DNA from: Suillus spraguei | Lineage: Eukaryota > Basidiomycota > Agaricomycetes > Boletales > Suillaceae | DNA length: 64,000 bases | NCBI GenBank assembly: GCA_016800925.1 | Contig: JABCPU010000026.1 | Location: 296,620-360,619, forward strand | Reading direction: 5' to 3' | In this document: positions 22,382 through 33,604 of the stretch, one piece after another | Position numbering within the stretch: position 1 is the first letter of the stretch | How the letters are laid out: each line of letters starts with the position of its first letter | The notes under the pieces: model-generated | Databases searched by the model: none | What the model saw: only the letters and a program-made list of their open reading frames with translations | What the model was told of the DNA's origin: nothing | Program-made: the position numbers and the translations under genes

Positions 22382-23615
22382 CGTACAGAAACAATGGAAG
22401 AAATATCAAGATTTGCAACTTTACTGGTAGACTCTCAGAGAGATACGTTCGGGTGACACCTATGTCACCTGAGTCATACTTGAAGCGTTTTAAAGTTTGA
22501 TTCCTTCCACTTCGTTCTGCGATCTGAGCAAATTGTGCAATACATGTCTCTTCTTGTTTCTGTTATCTGGTCGACATCTCCCAAAGTCATAACGGTCCAG
22601 CACCTTTCTGTACATTAATCTAGACTCTAGCTGAGCTTATTCCAAGTTCCACACAGGAACGGCCTTCGGGCCCGGACCGGTCAACGCCATTCGTTCAGTC
22701 CGATTCATGCACATGTAGAATCTCGTTAGTTTTCGTCTGCCCAGCACCTTTTGCATTCACAAGCCATCGAGGTCGTCCCAAGTATCTTGTTACGTTTGAC
22801 CGGCCCATTCCACACTCCCTATTTACCTACACTCTCTTGATGCGTGCCGAGGATCAGTGACACCCAAGGCGCTGGATAGTGGGAGCCGATAGCGCGCTTA
22901 GGTTATTCGCATGACACGAACTGGAAGGTGGCTACAAGAGATGTCCGAAAGAATCGCGCCAAGCGGGCCGGCGGCTGGCTGGCAAAGGATATCATGAAAA
23001 GAAGATAAGTTATCCTGTCAAAGGCGTACTACTAGAACGCCGGATGTGGCACTCGGATATGGCATCGGTGAGAGGGAGGCAGATTTGGCGCCTCAAGGCG
23101 TGACTTGCAAGAGCTGCTGTCAGTATCATAGAAAGTAGTTGTACTTGCTGTGGCAAAGACATCACAGTGATACATTGGGTAATACAATAAAAAACAGGGT
23201 ATGAGTGTACAACATCACGAGGGACGGTCATCACAGGTGCCAAGAGTCTGGCGCATAAATGGCGACATGATTGTGAGAAATCTGAGGAAACAATGAGCAA
23301 AAAAGTGACAAGTACAGGTGATAGGGACTCCAGAGACGGGGGCGACAAGTTGAAGGCATAGTTTACATAAATGCAACGAGAAACCCAACGAGGGCTAGTG
23401 CTTCCACTTGACTTGAACGTTAACCTTGTAAGAAAAAGGAAATCAGGTGCATATCAGTGCCTGGACGTTTGGAGCCGACGGAACCCCGCTTGTTATGTCG
23501 GAGACACGATTAAACGCTTGCATACGTCGTTTTTCTCAAGGTGTGTAAGTGACAGGTTCATTCCAAGGCACGACAGAGTACACGCGTGAGGTAAATGGGT
23601 GCCTACCAAGAGGCA
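22382..23615. other. intergenic, no gene seen
   Basis: About 1.2 kb between the YjbQ-type start and the YTH1 stop. It has only short frames, including a hydrophobic minus frame at 23010-23348 without family features or a gene context. No repeat or RNA gene recognised. Confidence 0.4.
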
Positions 23616-24711
23616 TTAATCATCCATGCCGAACCTCTTAGCACGATCTAAACCACCACGATTGCCCGGTACATTACGATTCCTACAGTGATTAGCATAG
23701 TGACCCTTTTCTCCGCACTGGTCATGATGAGTATCGTCCTTGACAGATAAACGCGTAGATACAAACCTTGAAACACAGCACTTCATCGAGGTTTCTACGA
23801 GGTGGTCCACTACCGTTCGGTCCTCCACTATGCGATATCACCTGCGGACCCATGGCTCCCCGATCGAAATCAGCATACCGACCATATCCTGGTGGCGGCG
23901 GGCCAAGATCACGATTCGAAGGCGGTGACGGAGGTTCATATGATTTAGGTGGTGGTAAGTTAGGTTTTGGACTGTGAACAACAAATCATAAGTCAAGCAA
24001 GAAAAGCGAGTATGGACTACACGCACTGGCCACGAGGGCAGTCTGGACCTAGGGGGCACAAGCCCGTTAAGTAGAGTTGACAGGCGACACGGCGAACATG
24101 CTTGCGAGGGCATGATGGTCCTATGTGCAATGTCAATACAATTAATATGTTTGACATGACGAGTAACTTGATCGAGGCGCACCTAGTTTGCAGAACCCGC
24201 GTTTGTAATCAGGACACTCAACACGACGTTCCTTAGGGTGAGCATAGAGGCATTCATCTCCTGCTGAGCAATAACCGTACTTTGCATACCACCAACACTC
24301 TGGCATGCGCCTGAGATTGTACTCGTGCAAGAACTCGCATGCATCACCCTTTTTACACAAACCACGTAGCCAATGCTTACAAACTGTAGCTAAACGTTCT
24401 CGCTCGCGAGGATGTGTGGGTAACTGCTTTGGGGGCTGAAAGTTCTGTGAAGAGGGCGTTGTATGTCGCAAAGGACAGTGAAGTGGTCCCAATGGACATC
24501 CAGTTGGGGTTAAGGACAGGCGACATATTTGATCATCTTGAGGACCTGTTAGTAAAGTAGTTGGTATCGAAAAAACAAGATATCTACCTTTATCGAGCTT
24601 GAGACCGAGCTCATTTTTTATATACAATTCTTCAGGGAAGTTATTCTGGTGGAACTGAGGATGTACGATGTCCTTGAGCGCTGATGGACCAGCTAACGGG
24701 TTGGTGGCCAT
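23616..24711 (-). CDS. YTH1: CPSF30/Yth1 mRNA 3'-end processing zinc-finger protein
   Basis: Subunit of the cleavage and polyadenylation factor that recognises the poly(A) signal. Exons 24588-24711, 24183-24545, 24027-24120, 23767-23971 and 23616-23717 total 888 bases, 295 residues. The N-terminus is MATNPLAGPSALKDIVHPQF. Five CCCH fingers follow: CRLSLTPTGCPLGPLHCPLR, VCKHWLRGLCKKGDACEFLH, ECWWYAKYGYCSAGDECLYA, then VECPDYKRGFCKLGPSCPRK across an intron, and VACQLYLTGLCPLGPDCPRG. A Pro/Gly linker leads to a C-terminal CCHC knuckle split by the last intron (VLCFK, then CGEKGHYANHC), as in animal CPSF30 but not yeast Yth1. The start at 24711 is the first ATG in frame. Divergent from the P450 gene by about 217 bases. 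Confidence 0.96.
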
Positions 24712-24928
24712 TATTGACAACTCGAAAGCGGAACCTTTGCAAAGAAGCGAATTTGGAACACGTTTCGGGGTCTTATTACATAAAACAGGGGTAATTTGTA
24801 CGTGGTCATTAAGGGTTGGACGTTTATATGAATCTTAATGACAACATCCTAATGACGATAAAGTACCAGCTGACGAGGGTCAAACCGTATCCTCACGTTT
24901 GCCTCGTCAGGCTATCTTTCCCTCTATC

Positions 24929-27038
24929 ATGGAGCTACCGTCAGTCAGCGTGTCCCTCGCTGACCTTTCCACATTTTTTCTTGCCCTTTTCGCACTGTTG
25001 GCATGGTTTCTGCCACGCACATGGCTTACCAGTGTTGCCGTGAAAAGACCTCTACCGCCTGGCCCTCCTACAGGTTGGTTTGGGAATGTTAATTTACCAT
25101 CCAGCTATCAGTGGCTCCATTATGCAAAGTGGAAAGAATTATACGGTAGGGGACATGGAATACTAAGGGTAATGTTTATGAAAGAACTTATCTGCCCATA
25201 ATGTTTACAGGCGACATCATATATGTCTACGTTCTGGGAAACCCCATCATTATCGTCAACTCGGCACAGGTAGCAGAGGAACTCTTTGAGAAGCGGAGCA
25301 CAAATTATTCTTCGAGGTAAGTCCCTATCACGACTTGGTCTGTCCTTTGTGTAATCATGAAAAATACAGGCCCATCAGAACCATGGTGGTCGAACTGTAA
25401 GTATATGCTGCTGTGAATCAATTGTTGATGCGTGGCTGAGAGCTGTAGAATGGGATGGGATTGGCTCTTTTCGTCAATGCCGTACGGGAGGAGGTGGAAA
25501 CAACGTACGTGCTTTGTCACAGTAGGCATGCAAAAATGGATCTTTGCCCTTCAGACAGATCGCTTTTCCATCGTCACTTTCGTAGGCAGCTGACGTCTGA
25601 GTATCACTCAGTCTTAATTAAGGAGACTTATACAACTCTCCGAAATTTGGCCCATACACCGGATGATTTTGCCCACCACTTGCGCCGAACAGCTGCAGCT
25701 ATCATTATGAAAATCTCGTACGGACATGAAGTTTCAGACAAAGGTGACATTTACGTAACGCTGGCGGACGAAGCAATGCAGGGTCTTGGTAAGGCAGGCA
25801 TATTTGGCACATTTTTGGTAGATTATCTACCATTTTGTAAGTTGGCTACACGAGCCATGATCAACAGTATTAACCAGTGTTCATGTTTATAGTGAAATAC
25901 GTTCCTGCATGCATGCCCGGCGCAAATTTCAAGCGTCAAGCACTGATATGGCGCAAGAAGACTAGGGCCATGATCGACCAACCGTTTCAGGCGGTGAGGG
26001 AGCGCATGGCGAACGGCACTGCTATTTCATGTTTTGCGCGAAAGGAACTAGAGAAGTTGCAACAGGATGCAGATTCGGATCCCGATTATGAGACCACAAT
26101 AAAAAATGTTGCAGGTATCTCCTACGCAGGTATTTTTTTTTTCCATTGCACACGGATATGTAGACTCTAATCCAATTTTAGCTGGTGCAGATACGGTTCG
26201 CTGCAAATACAAATATTTACGAGTTCTTTAGTGTTTACTTACTCGATTTTGTAGACGGTGTCTACCTTGCTTTCCTTCGTCCTGGCGATGTTGGTTCATC
26301 CTGAAGTGCAGAAACGGGCGCAACAAGAACTTGATGATGTTCTTGCCATGGACCGCCTGCCAACGTTTGATGACAGACCTAAACTGCCATTTATTGATTG
26401 TATTGTTTGGGAATGTCTGCGATGGAATCCAGTGCTCCCTTTGGCGGTAGCTCGCTTGGTATCTTCAGATGATGAGTACAACGGTTATTTTATTCCCAGT
26501 GGTACCTCAGTCTTGCCTAACGTTTGGTAAGTCAGACGTCAATGAAATAAAAAATAATGAAACTCATACGTGATTTATAGGGCAATGCTTCATGACGCCG
26601 ACGTTTACCCGGATCCATTAATTTTCAATCCTGAGCGTTTCTCAGACCAAAAAAAGAACGACGACCTTGGTATCAACAATCTCCCTTGGCCAGCCTTCGG
26701 GTTTGGAAGACGGTTTGTTACAAAATACTTTCACTTGGCCAAAATTATTTACTTCGTTCAGGATATGTCCCGGACGCTGGCTAGCTTACGAATCTGTTTG
26801 GTTTTCTATTGCGTGCATTTTATCCGTGTACTCAATCGAAAGAGGCGTTGATGAGAATGGCCTCGAGATTGTGCCTGAAGTTGCATACACTTCATCTTTG
26901 CTTAGGTGTGTCATGTAATTACTGTCAGAAGATAAGCTACTGACAGACATACCAATAAGCCGACCCAAGCCCTTCAAATGCCGCTTTATACCCCGTTCGG
27001 AAAGAGCTGATCAGTTGATCAAGGGTACTGCGCCCTGA
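24929..27038 (+). CDS. cytochrome P450 monooxygenase
   Basis: Heme-thiolate monooxygenase anchored in the ER. ATG 24929 starts MELPSVSVSLADL, then a hydrophobic anchor (FFLALFALLAWFL) and the hinge RPLPPGPPTGWFG. Spliced exons include 24929-25145, 25211-25316, 25370-25396 and 25449-25503. The C-helix motif WKQHR is completed across an intron. The I-helix has AGADT after a splice near 26180. The K-helix ExxR is ECLR (in VWECLRWNPVLPL), PERF is present, and the heme loop FGFGRRICPGRW spans an intron at about 26713-26760, with Cys as the axial ligand. The last exon ends PKPFKCRFIPRSERA with TGA at 27036. All hallmark residues are present, so it is probably functional. Substrate unknown; layout matches the very large Agaricomycete P450 families. 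Confidence 0.93.
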
Positions 27039-27199
27039 GCTATGGGCATCGGTGAGAGGTCTAAAGCGTGAAATGAGGCTCTTTCCTGGTGATACTATCT
27101 TGGCCTTGATGGATGAAATTCGGAGTTTTGTTATGACACGCAAGTAGAACTTGCACGAAACGAATCAATTTGTAATTCTGGTCTGCACAAACGTCTATA

Positions 27200-28325
27200 C
27201 TACCATATGCCCAGAACTGTGGATTTCAGACCTGCTTGCCTTAATCTTTCAACAGCCTGGTTCACACAATCGAACCAGGTAACATCACTTTCTTTTCCTC
27301 CTTCGGCATATACTTCAAGAAAGTATACATCATGAAAGGTAGCTGAATGTAGAGATGGTCTTCGGTCAATGCGGGAGATGGGTATGCCGAGTGCCTTAAT
27401 CGCCCGCGAAAAATCCCATGGAACCGAGTCTCTGTCAGGTAAGAGACGGATTAGCGCACGCTTCTGGTAGGCAGGTGGTGTTTGCCATGGGACTTGGACG
27501 TCCACGCCATAGGATACGATATAAAAGCGCGTCATATTCGCTGCAGAACCTTAGCTTGTTTCCGTGATGCATCATCGAGATCACATACATTCTCCATCTT
27601 GAATGCCAGTGCGCAACACTTCCAGGCCAGGAAACAACGAAGTCACGACCGTTGAACAAATCGCAGCACTCTTCAAGGGATCAAAACCCTCGGACGGCGG
27701 GTTCAGCAACGCACGAGCAGCACTCGCAGTCGAGTCCGTCGGCATAAGCGATGCTCTTGGAAGGAATTCCTTTAAAAACGCCTTACACTGGCCCAAAGCC
27801 TGCAACGATGAGTCAGAAAGTGCCATGATGAAAGGAGACGTATTTTCACTTGTTCGTGGCTAAGGACGTGCTCGATGTCCTCGATTTTGACATTTTGACG
27901 AGTGACCAAAGAGTGGTTGATCGGCAAGTTTGTCTCTCCTCTCACAAAACTATCCCGACCAATGAATTCACATCGGAGTAGGTTGTATGTCTCGATCACC
28001 GACCCATTGGTACTGTTTTCTTGGGGTATGATACCAAAAGGCAGTTCAGACGATAATGACTCGAAGACGCCTAGACGATCCAATAGATCACAGATCTGAG
28101 TGACAAGGAGAGGATGGACTTACCAGTGATAGTCTGCTTTGCGACGTAATGAACAGAATCGCCGAAAGCATCAAACGCCGCTTGATGAGAATATGTTCCG
28201 GGCGGACCTAAGAAAGTTAGAGCAGGCGATTTCTGTACTTCATCGGAGCTTGATGCCAATGCGGAAAGAGAGTCTGACATTGATAGTCTGCCAGTGTAGG
28301 CTTGTCCAGGACGTCCAATGATCAT
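27200..28325 (-). CDS. PHA2: prephenate dehydratase
   Basis: Converts prephenate to phenylpyruvate, the committed step to phenylalanine. ATG 28325 or the in-frame ATG 28280 (MSDSLSALASSS) starts the protein. The catalytic domain has ALTFLGPPGTYSHQAAFDAF, LGVFESLSSELPFGIIPQEN with STNGSV, LPINHSLVTRQNV, and the catalytic TRF in NMTRFYIVSYG, reached through an intron that starts GTATGT near 27594. The regulatory ACT domain follows: KRALIRLLPDRDSVPWDFSR, then LGIPISRIDRRPSLHSATF. The usual ESRP phenylalanine-binding motif reads DRRP here. The protein ends KSTVLGIW at 27200. Convergent with the P450 gene. Gene symbol is by family, as in yeast PHA2. Confidence 0.92.
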
Positions 28326-28544
28326 TAAATGAATTTATACACACAGTCAAACGGGACCCTGTTTCATACTCGTGGCTCATCGCCCGTGGTCAAGATTCAA
28401 AACAAGAACAAGGGAGTACACGAAGCTGTTGCTGCTAAAGTACTTCATGGGCTGAGACAAAACATGGCGAACTTTACAATACATTATTTATTGCGATAAC
28501 TTATTAACGAGACAGAATGTCGCCAAAAAAAGCTGAGGAGATAG

Positions 28545-31526
28545 TCAAGGCTGGGGATCTAGGTTATTTATCTTGAGGAAGTATGCCACGTCAGGCTGAT
28601 TTGAACTCGTCTGCGAGACACTGGCAAGCAGTTGCTGATCAGCGGCAGTGGAAACCTGTCTCCCGTCTGCAGGACTCGAATGCACGGCTGTCGGACCACA
28701 TATTTCTGGGATGCAAGCATCCAGCATTCTAAGATACCGGTCTTAAAAATGTGATGTTGAATACCGGAAGTAAAAGCCATCTGAACGACGTACATGAAAG
28801 GGGAACTCGTTCAGCCATCTTGCTTAATGCCATTCTAAGGCAGAGTTGGTTATTGAAGAATCACCCTGCGTCACGCACCACTAACCTTACAAAGTCAAGC
28901 TCTGCCCGTAGGGTGTCTATTTGTTGGATACAAGCAGCATCCTGGGCAGCACGGAGGAAACGGGCAAAACATTGACCGGCAAGATACCAGCAAAACTAGT
29001 AAATTGGATAAGATATAGGCGAGCCTAGGTTAGCTAGCACTTACCGGGCAAAAATAGTCCAAAAGGCCGATATCATAATTCGTGGACCACACCGCATATA
29101 CGAGTTCAAGAATTGCACGGGCACTCTCCAGTACCTTGGCAGCCGAAGTGCAATTGGCCCTATCCACATTGGCGTGAGGTTCATGAAGTAAAATTATCGA
29201 TCTAGATATATGTCAATAAGCTTGCACGTATATACATAAAACTTCAGCAACTCACACATGTGCGGTGAGGAAAGTCGTGTATAAGTGTGTGTCCATCAAT
29301 CCATTTCTGAATGGGTCTTTCAGATTACTTGGAAACGATGACCGGAATGACACAAGCAACTGATCCAATTCTAGGAAGGCAGAGGACGACCGGATATCTG
29401 GCTGATCTCCATATCCATGGGTTGCAAAGTTTCTCACTGGTAGGAATCTCGTGTCTCCCAGATTCGATTTGATCTTGTATCGGTGGTTGAAGTTTTTAAT
29501 GAAAGAAAGAAGCATAGTGCTCTTGACAAACAACGTGAAGGAATCGGTGATATCGGGGGGGTGAAAAAGCACTGCTTCTCTGACATGACACCACTGCCGC
29601 ACATTATAGTTCACAGGTATCTAAGTAAATTATCAGCTAGCGGAAAGAAAAGCGAGTGTTTGTACTAACCCCCAACTCGAACTGCTCCATCGTGACTGGA
29701 AAAACTTGGGCGATGTCATCATCATCAAGAGAGAGCGCCCAGCCAGTGCCAGATCCATGTTGGCGATCGACTGCGTACGCCAGCCAGAAGGTATTTCTAC
29801 GAGTTTCATCCTCAATCGGAGTGCGAGGAGGCGGGATTATCGACATCGTCGGGGAACTCCCATGTAAGGAACGAAAGGGAGGGCAAATGTTGAGTCCCAA
29901 CGGTATCGCAACGCGCAAAGATTGGCCACTACAAGTGAATAACTGCATCAAGTACAGTCAGCGATATTCTACGATGTACATGTAAATCATAGCAACCTCA
30001 ACCCATCTACCACAAGTTGGTAAGTAAGAGAACATGTGATAGAAGGTAAACTTACTTCGAGTGACACCAATAGTACCACGTCAGTAGAACGTACGCTGAA
30101 AGATAGTTAGTCACTACGCAACCGCTCATAGAGACTTACTAACTTTGAACGCATTGAACTAAGTTATGACCTTTGTTCAAGTACTTCTCGACCGTTTCTT
30201 TAGCGTGGGTTGCTTGTTGCTCTGCAAATGTATCGGGTAGGTCCGGCTGTGCAAATTGTCCTTCGTCTGCCACAAGGCGATTGTTAGCTAAATAGGCGTT
30301 GCAGCAATTAAAAGATGAAGTCTTTACATGGAAAGTCTGCAGCATTTGTCCGAGGTCCCCCAGCTGCAGTGTAGATGGCACTGACGGCACATATGGCATG
30401 TAGGACAGGTGTAATGGGAAAATCTGGATGGTCTGGTGGATATGATAACGAAGTTATGAAGGTACCCCTGTGGAAAAGGCGGGATGCGTGTGGGTGAAAC
30501 AAAAAGAACATATCGACCCTTGTGCAACCAGTAAGCCGAAGAAATTGATCAGGGAAACGGCTTACAAATGACGAATGAGTTCTGGGTCGGGGAGGTTGAC
30601 AGGCCAATGTGACCAGATGACGTCTGGTAAGAGAACGGAGTTAAGATTACAAGAAAGAGAGAGGGGTCACTGCACGTACCCATGCTAGATGAACGCAACG
30701 GAGCATCAACCCTGACGCTTGCGCCTTCAATGAGATGCGAATTGCCATTCCAAAAGTACGGGTTAATCATCTGACCATTCACGTCCAAACTAGATGGTGA
30801 CAATATGGATTCCAGGTCACTTGGGAAGCTCATGGTGGATGCCGACCCGGGACGTGAGTTCGATGGCACAGACTGAATAGAAGTAGGTGAATTTTGGATA
30901 GAAGAGGGAGTCGAACTGCTAGGTAAATTGGCATCCGGGAACGTTGTCTGCTCCTTTTGATTTAAAAGTGCCTCGAGCTCCCCTGAGGACAAGAATTTGG
31001 TGATGAGTCCCACGAACTTGGCAAGCCATATACGTACTTATCCGAGTCTCCAATCGCTCAAATCTGTTCTTGGGACTATCTGATGGAGTAGATGGGGTCT
31101 CCGTTGTTGCAACTGATCTGATATTTGAACACAGGACCAAGCTACGAACAATGACGCGTACCTTCGTCGAATGTGCATTCCGGCCTTTCCGGCAGGTTTG
31201 CACCAGGCTGTGCATGGTCGCGAGCATGCTTGTGCGAGCGAACACATGTCGAGCAGGGTCGTCTGGCATCACTGATGGAGTATCAACTGAGCAAAGGCAG
31301 TTCTCATCTAAATAAGATTTTACCATTTCTTGTAGTGATATAGGTCAGGATTTTGCATCAAACGTCATATTAAAACTCACCAATTTTCGCCTTCTGCACT
31401 GATGGCAAGCCTAAAACATAGTTTCAGTGTTTTGGGAATAAAAGAGAAAGAGTCTTGGACCTGATTTCTCTTGAGTACAGTAGCGCCGCCTGTTCCCGAA
31501 CCAACTGAACCTGGTGCTTTAGGCAT
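28545..31526 (-). CDS. Zn2Cys6 transcription factor with fungal-specific domain (copy B)
   Basis: Nuclear regulator paralogous to copy A. ATG 31526 gives MPKAPGSVGSG, and exon 1 ends at KRNQ. The next exon encodes ACHQCRRRKL. The third cysteine comes from a 5-base exon (31324-31328), and the following exon continues DARRPCSTCVRSHKHARD and reaches the sixth cysteine in ERPECTFDE. A Ser/Thr/Pro-rich linker carries LITKFLSSGELEALLNQKEQ. The fungal-specific domain has LRLTGCTRVDMFFLFHPHAS, ITPVLHAICAVSAIYTAAG, QSLRVAIPLGLNICPPF and the DETRRNTFWLAYAVDRQHG motif. The C-terminal exon ends NQPDVAYFLKINNLD at 28545. An ATG at 31595 is also in frame, but the start at 31526 matches copy A. Confidence 0.88.
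31324..31328 (-). other. 5-base microexon of Zn2Cys6 copy B
   Basis: On the minus strand the sequence is ACAAG, then AAATG, then GTAAAA. Joining exons through these five bases gives AAA TG/T GAT, that is Lys-Cys-Asp, and restores the third zinc cysteine and the frame. No other pair of splice sites does both. Confidence 0.7.
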
Positions 31527-31923
31527 TAAACGATAGAGATTGGAAATGCAGTGGTCTTGATAAAGAGTACAACAGGGAGTGATTACAACATGCAATCTTG
31601 GACCAACTAAGTAAGGTCCGTTAGAGCGAATAGCGGAAAAAGTATAGGATCAAAGGTGTTGAAACGTCGAAAGACCACCTACAGCGTCCATCATCAAACC
31701 GTGACAAGCCTAAAAGTAACTTGCTCAGCCATATCTGGGATTACAATATTTACGGCAGACCGCAGCCTGGTCGCACTAAACACGCCACCACTCGATAACT
31801 AAGAACCCATCGTTGACGGGAAAATGCAACATAAAGGTCGTAACAAAAGCAACAACATAAATGGGCGTGATATGATAAAACAAGGAAAATCCATCTATAT
31901 GAGCATGGTAATAACAAATCCAC
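31527..31923. other. intergenic, no gene seen
   Basis: Promoter side of Zn2Cys6 copy B and the 3' side of RAC1. No open frame of interest. Confidence 0.4.
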
Positions 31924-32864
31924 TCATACGATAACACAACCACGGCCACTGCGCTTCTTTTCCTTCGGGGGAGGGTTCACTGTAAGTCTGGTTAAACGTG
32001 TTTTATAATGAGGACAAAGACGTATGCTCACAAACAGCACGGATAACCTCATCGAATACAGTCTTCAGGCCCTTCTGCGATAGCGCAGAACATTCGAGAT
32101 ACTTGACAGCACCGATGTCCCTCGCCATTGCGACTCCTTGCGTGTACTGGATTGGCTGCATACGCCTGGGTACAATCGGGATTAAGAAGAGAACTCAGGT
32201 GGTATGCTAGACTTACCGGTCACGCAGTTTCTCGATGGTAGCAGGATCTTCGCGCAAATCCAGTTTAGTGCCAACCAAAACTACCGAAGTAGATGGCGCA
32301 TGATGTGAAATCTCGGGCCACCACTGGATTGTTGTGGTCAACGAAAACAGCAAGTGTATTTTGCCAAAGAGTGACATACCTTGGTTCTAACGTTTCGTAG
32401 CTAGGTGGACTGACCAGCGAGAAACAAATCAAAAAGACATCTGTCTGAGGGTAGGAGAGTGGACGGAGACGATCGTAATCTTCTTGTCCAGCGGTGTCCC
32501 ATAGGCCGAGAGAAATAGTTTTCCCGTCGACCATCACGTTCGCAGAGTAGTTGTCGAATACTGATGCTGAGTGAGACGGCAGCACTTTCAGGTCACCCAC
32601 CGATCATACCTGTTGGCACGTATTCTCCCTATAAAATAACTTAAATGTTGCCAAGATATAAGCGCGCATGGAACTCACTGGAAAGGCATTTGTGGTATAA
32701 GAGATGAGAAGACACGTCTAGACCACCCATAAATCTCTCAACGCCAGAGCCGCGATGTGGAGAACTTGCCTTGCCAACAGCACCATCACCGACTACAACA
32801 CCTGAATCTCGTGTTAGCTGATATCAACCATGGGCAAACAAGACAAACATTTGATATTGTGCAT
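31924..32864 (-). CDS. RAC1: Rac1-type Rho GTPase (one-base frame break)
   Basis: Small GTPase controlling actin polarity, hyphal tip growth and NADPH oxidase in filamentous fungi. ATG 32864 starts MHNIK. Exon 2 (32770-32801) gives [11 protein letters not shown], the P-loop, and ends at a GC donor. Exon 3 (32679-32717) gives [13 protein letters not shown], then GEYVPT, then [20 protein letters not shown] with the DTAGQE switch II motif. [19 protein letters not shown] follows. The later exons give [20 protein letters not shown] with the LDLRED nucleotide motif, [18 protein letters not shown], and a tail [17 protein letters not shown]. The tail is a polybasic region plus CaaX box for prenylation, Rac-like rather than Cdc42-like. 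Near 32391-32397 the frame shifts by one base: GAAACG is found where the family needs one more A. Confidence 0.93.
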
Positions 32865-33604
32865 CCTGATTGAATCTACTTGGTTGCCTGAAAGAGAAGC
32901 CCTCAAGGAGAGCAATGTGTCCGCAGAATAAGCGAGTGCTTGTTTAAACCTGCCAATTTCGCAAGGAGATAAGCCCAAGTGAGTTGTGGCTGTCTATAAA
33001 CTGAAATAGAGCATCACAAATCGAGATACATACCTTTAACTTTGAAAGATGGGAGGAGACGAGACGACTGACGATGAATGGACGAAAGAATGCTTTGAAT
33101 CGGTGCGACTAGGCTGTCCTTGCCTGGTAATCCTTGATGGCCTCTCCGCAAATGTACAATAAATGGATTAATTAGGAATATTTCGTTCATATCTCCGCTT
33201 TTTTCTCACATGTCCTCATGCTCTAATGATTGATGAAACACCGAATGCTGTTGTTCGTCACATGTACAACGGCGTAATAAATACACGTACTATCGTCACG
33301 CCGTACGCTGTGGGGCATTTCACGACGTATTTTCAGGGCAAAATCTTGGAATTGAAATAGCGATTATCTTGAATTGGGGGAATTTGGAAACCCTAATTTT
33401 AGGTTAAGGGACAAATACAATGTCAGGGCAAAACAGTATACAAGTAAGGTAGTTTGAGCGGGTGTACATATGCAAGTCTGAAACAATCACCAAAGCCAAG
33501 TGAGAAAATCTGGAGCTGATAAATAGTGAAAACCGTTCAGATAACATCATACAAAGGCAAAGCGGATCGAAAACTGGTAGAACAAATGAACAACATTATT
33601 CAGG
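32865..33604. other. intergenic, no gene seen
   Basis: RAC1 promoter and leader plus the 3' flank of the C2H2 gene. AT-rich, with only short frames without family features. Confidence 0.4.

Noticed and set aside
23010..23348. Hydrophobic minus-strand frame
   Set aside because: Ser/Leu/Cys-rich without a plausible topology; likely chance.
31240..31480. Loss of the third zinc cysteine and frame in Zn2Cys6 copy B
   Set aside because: A 5-base exon at 31324-31328 with normal splice sites restores both, so the gene is not treated as a pseudogene.
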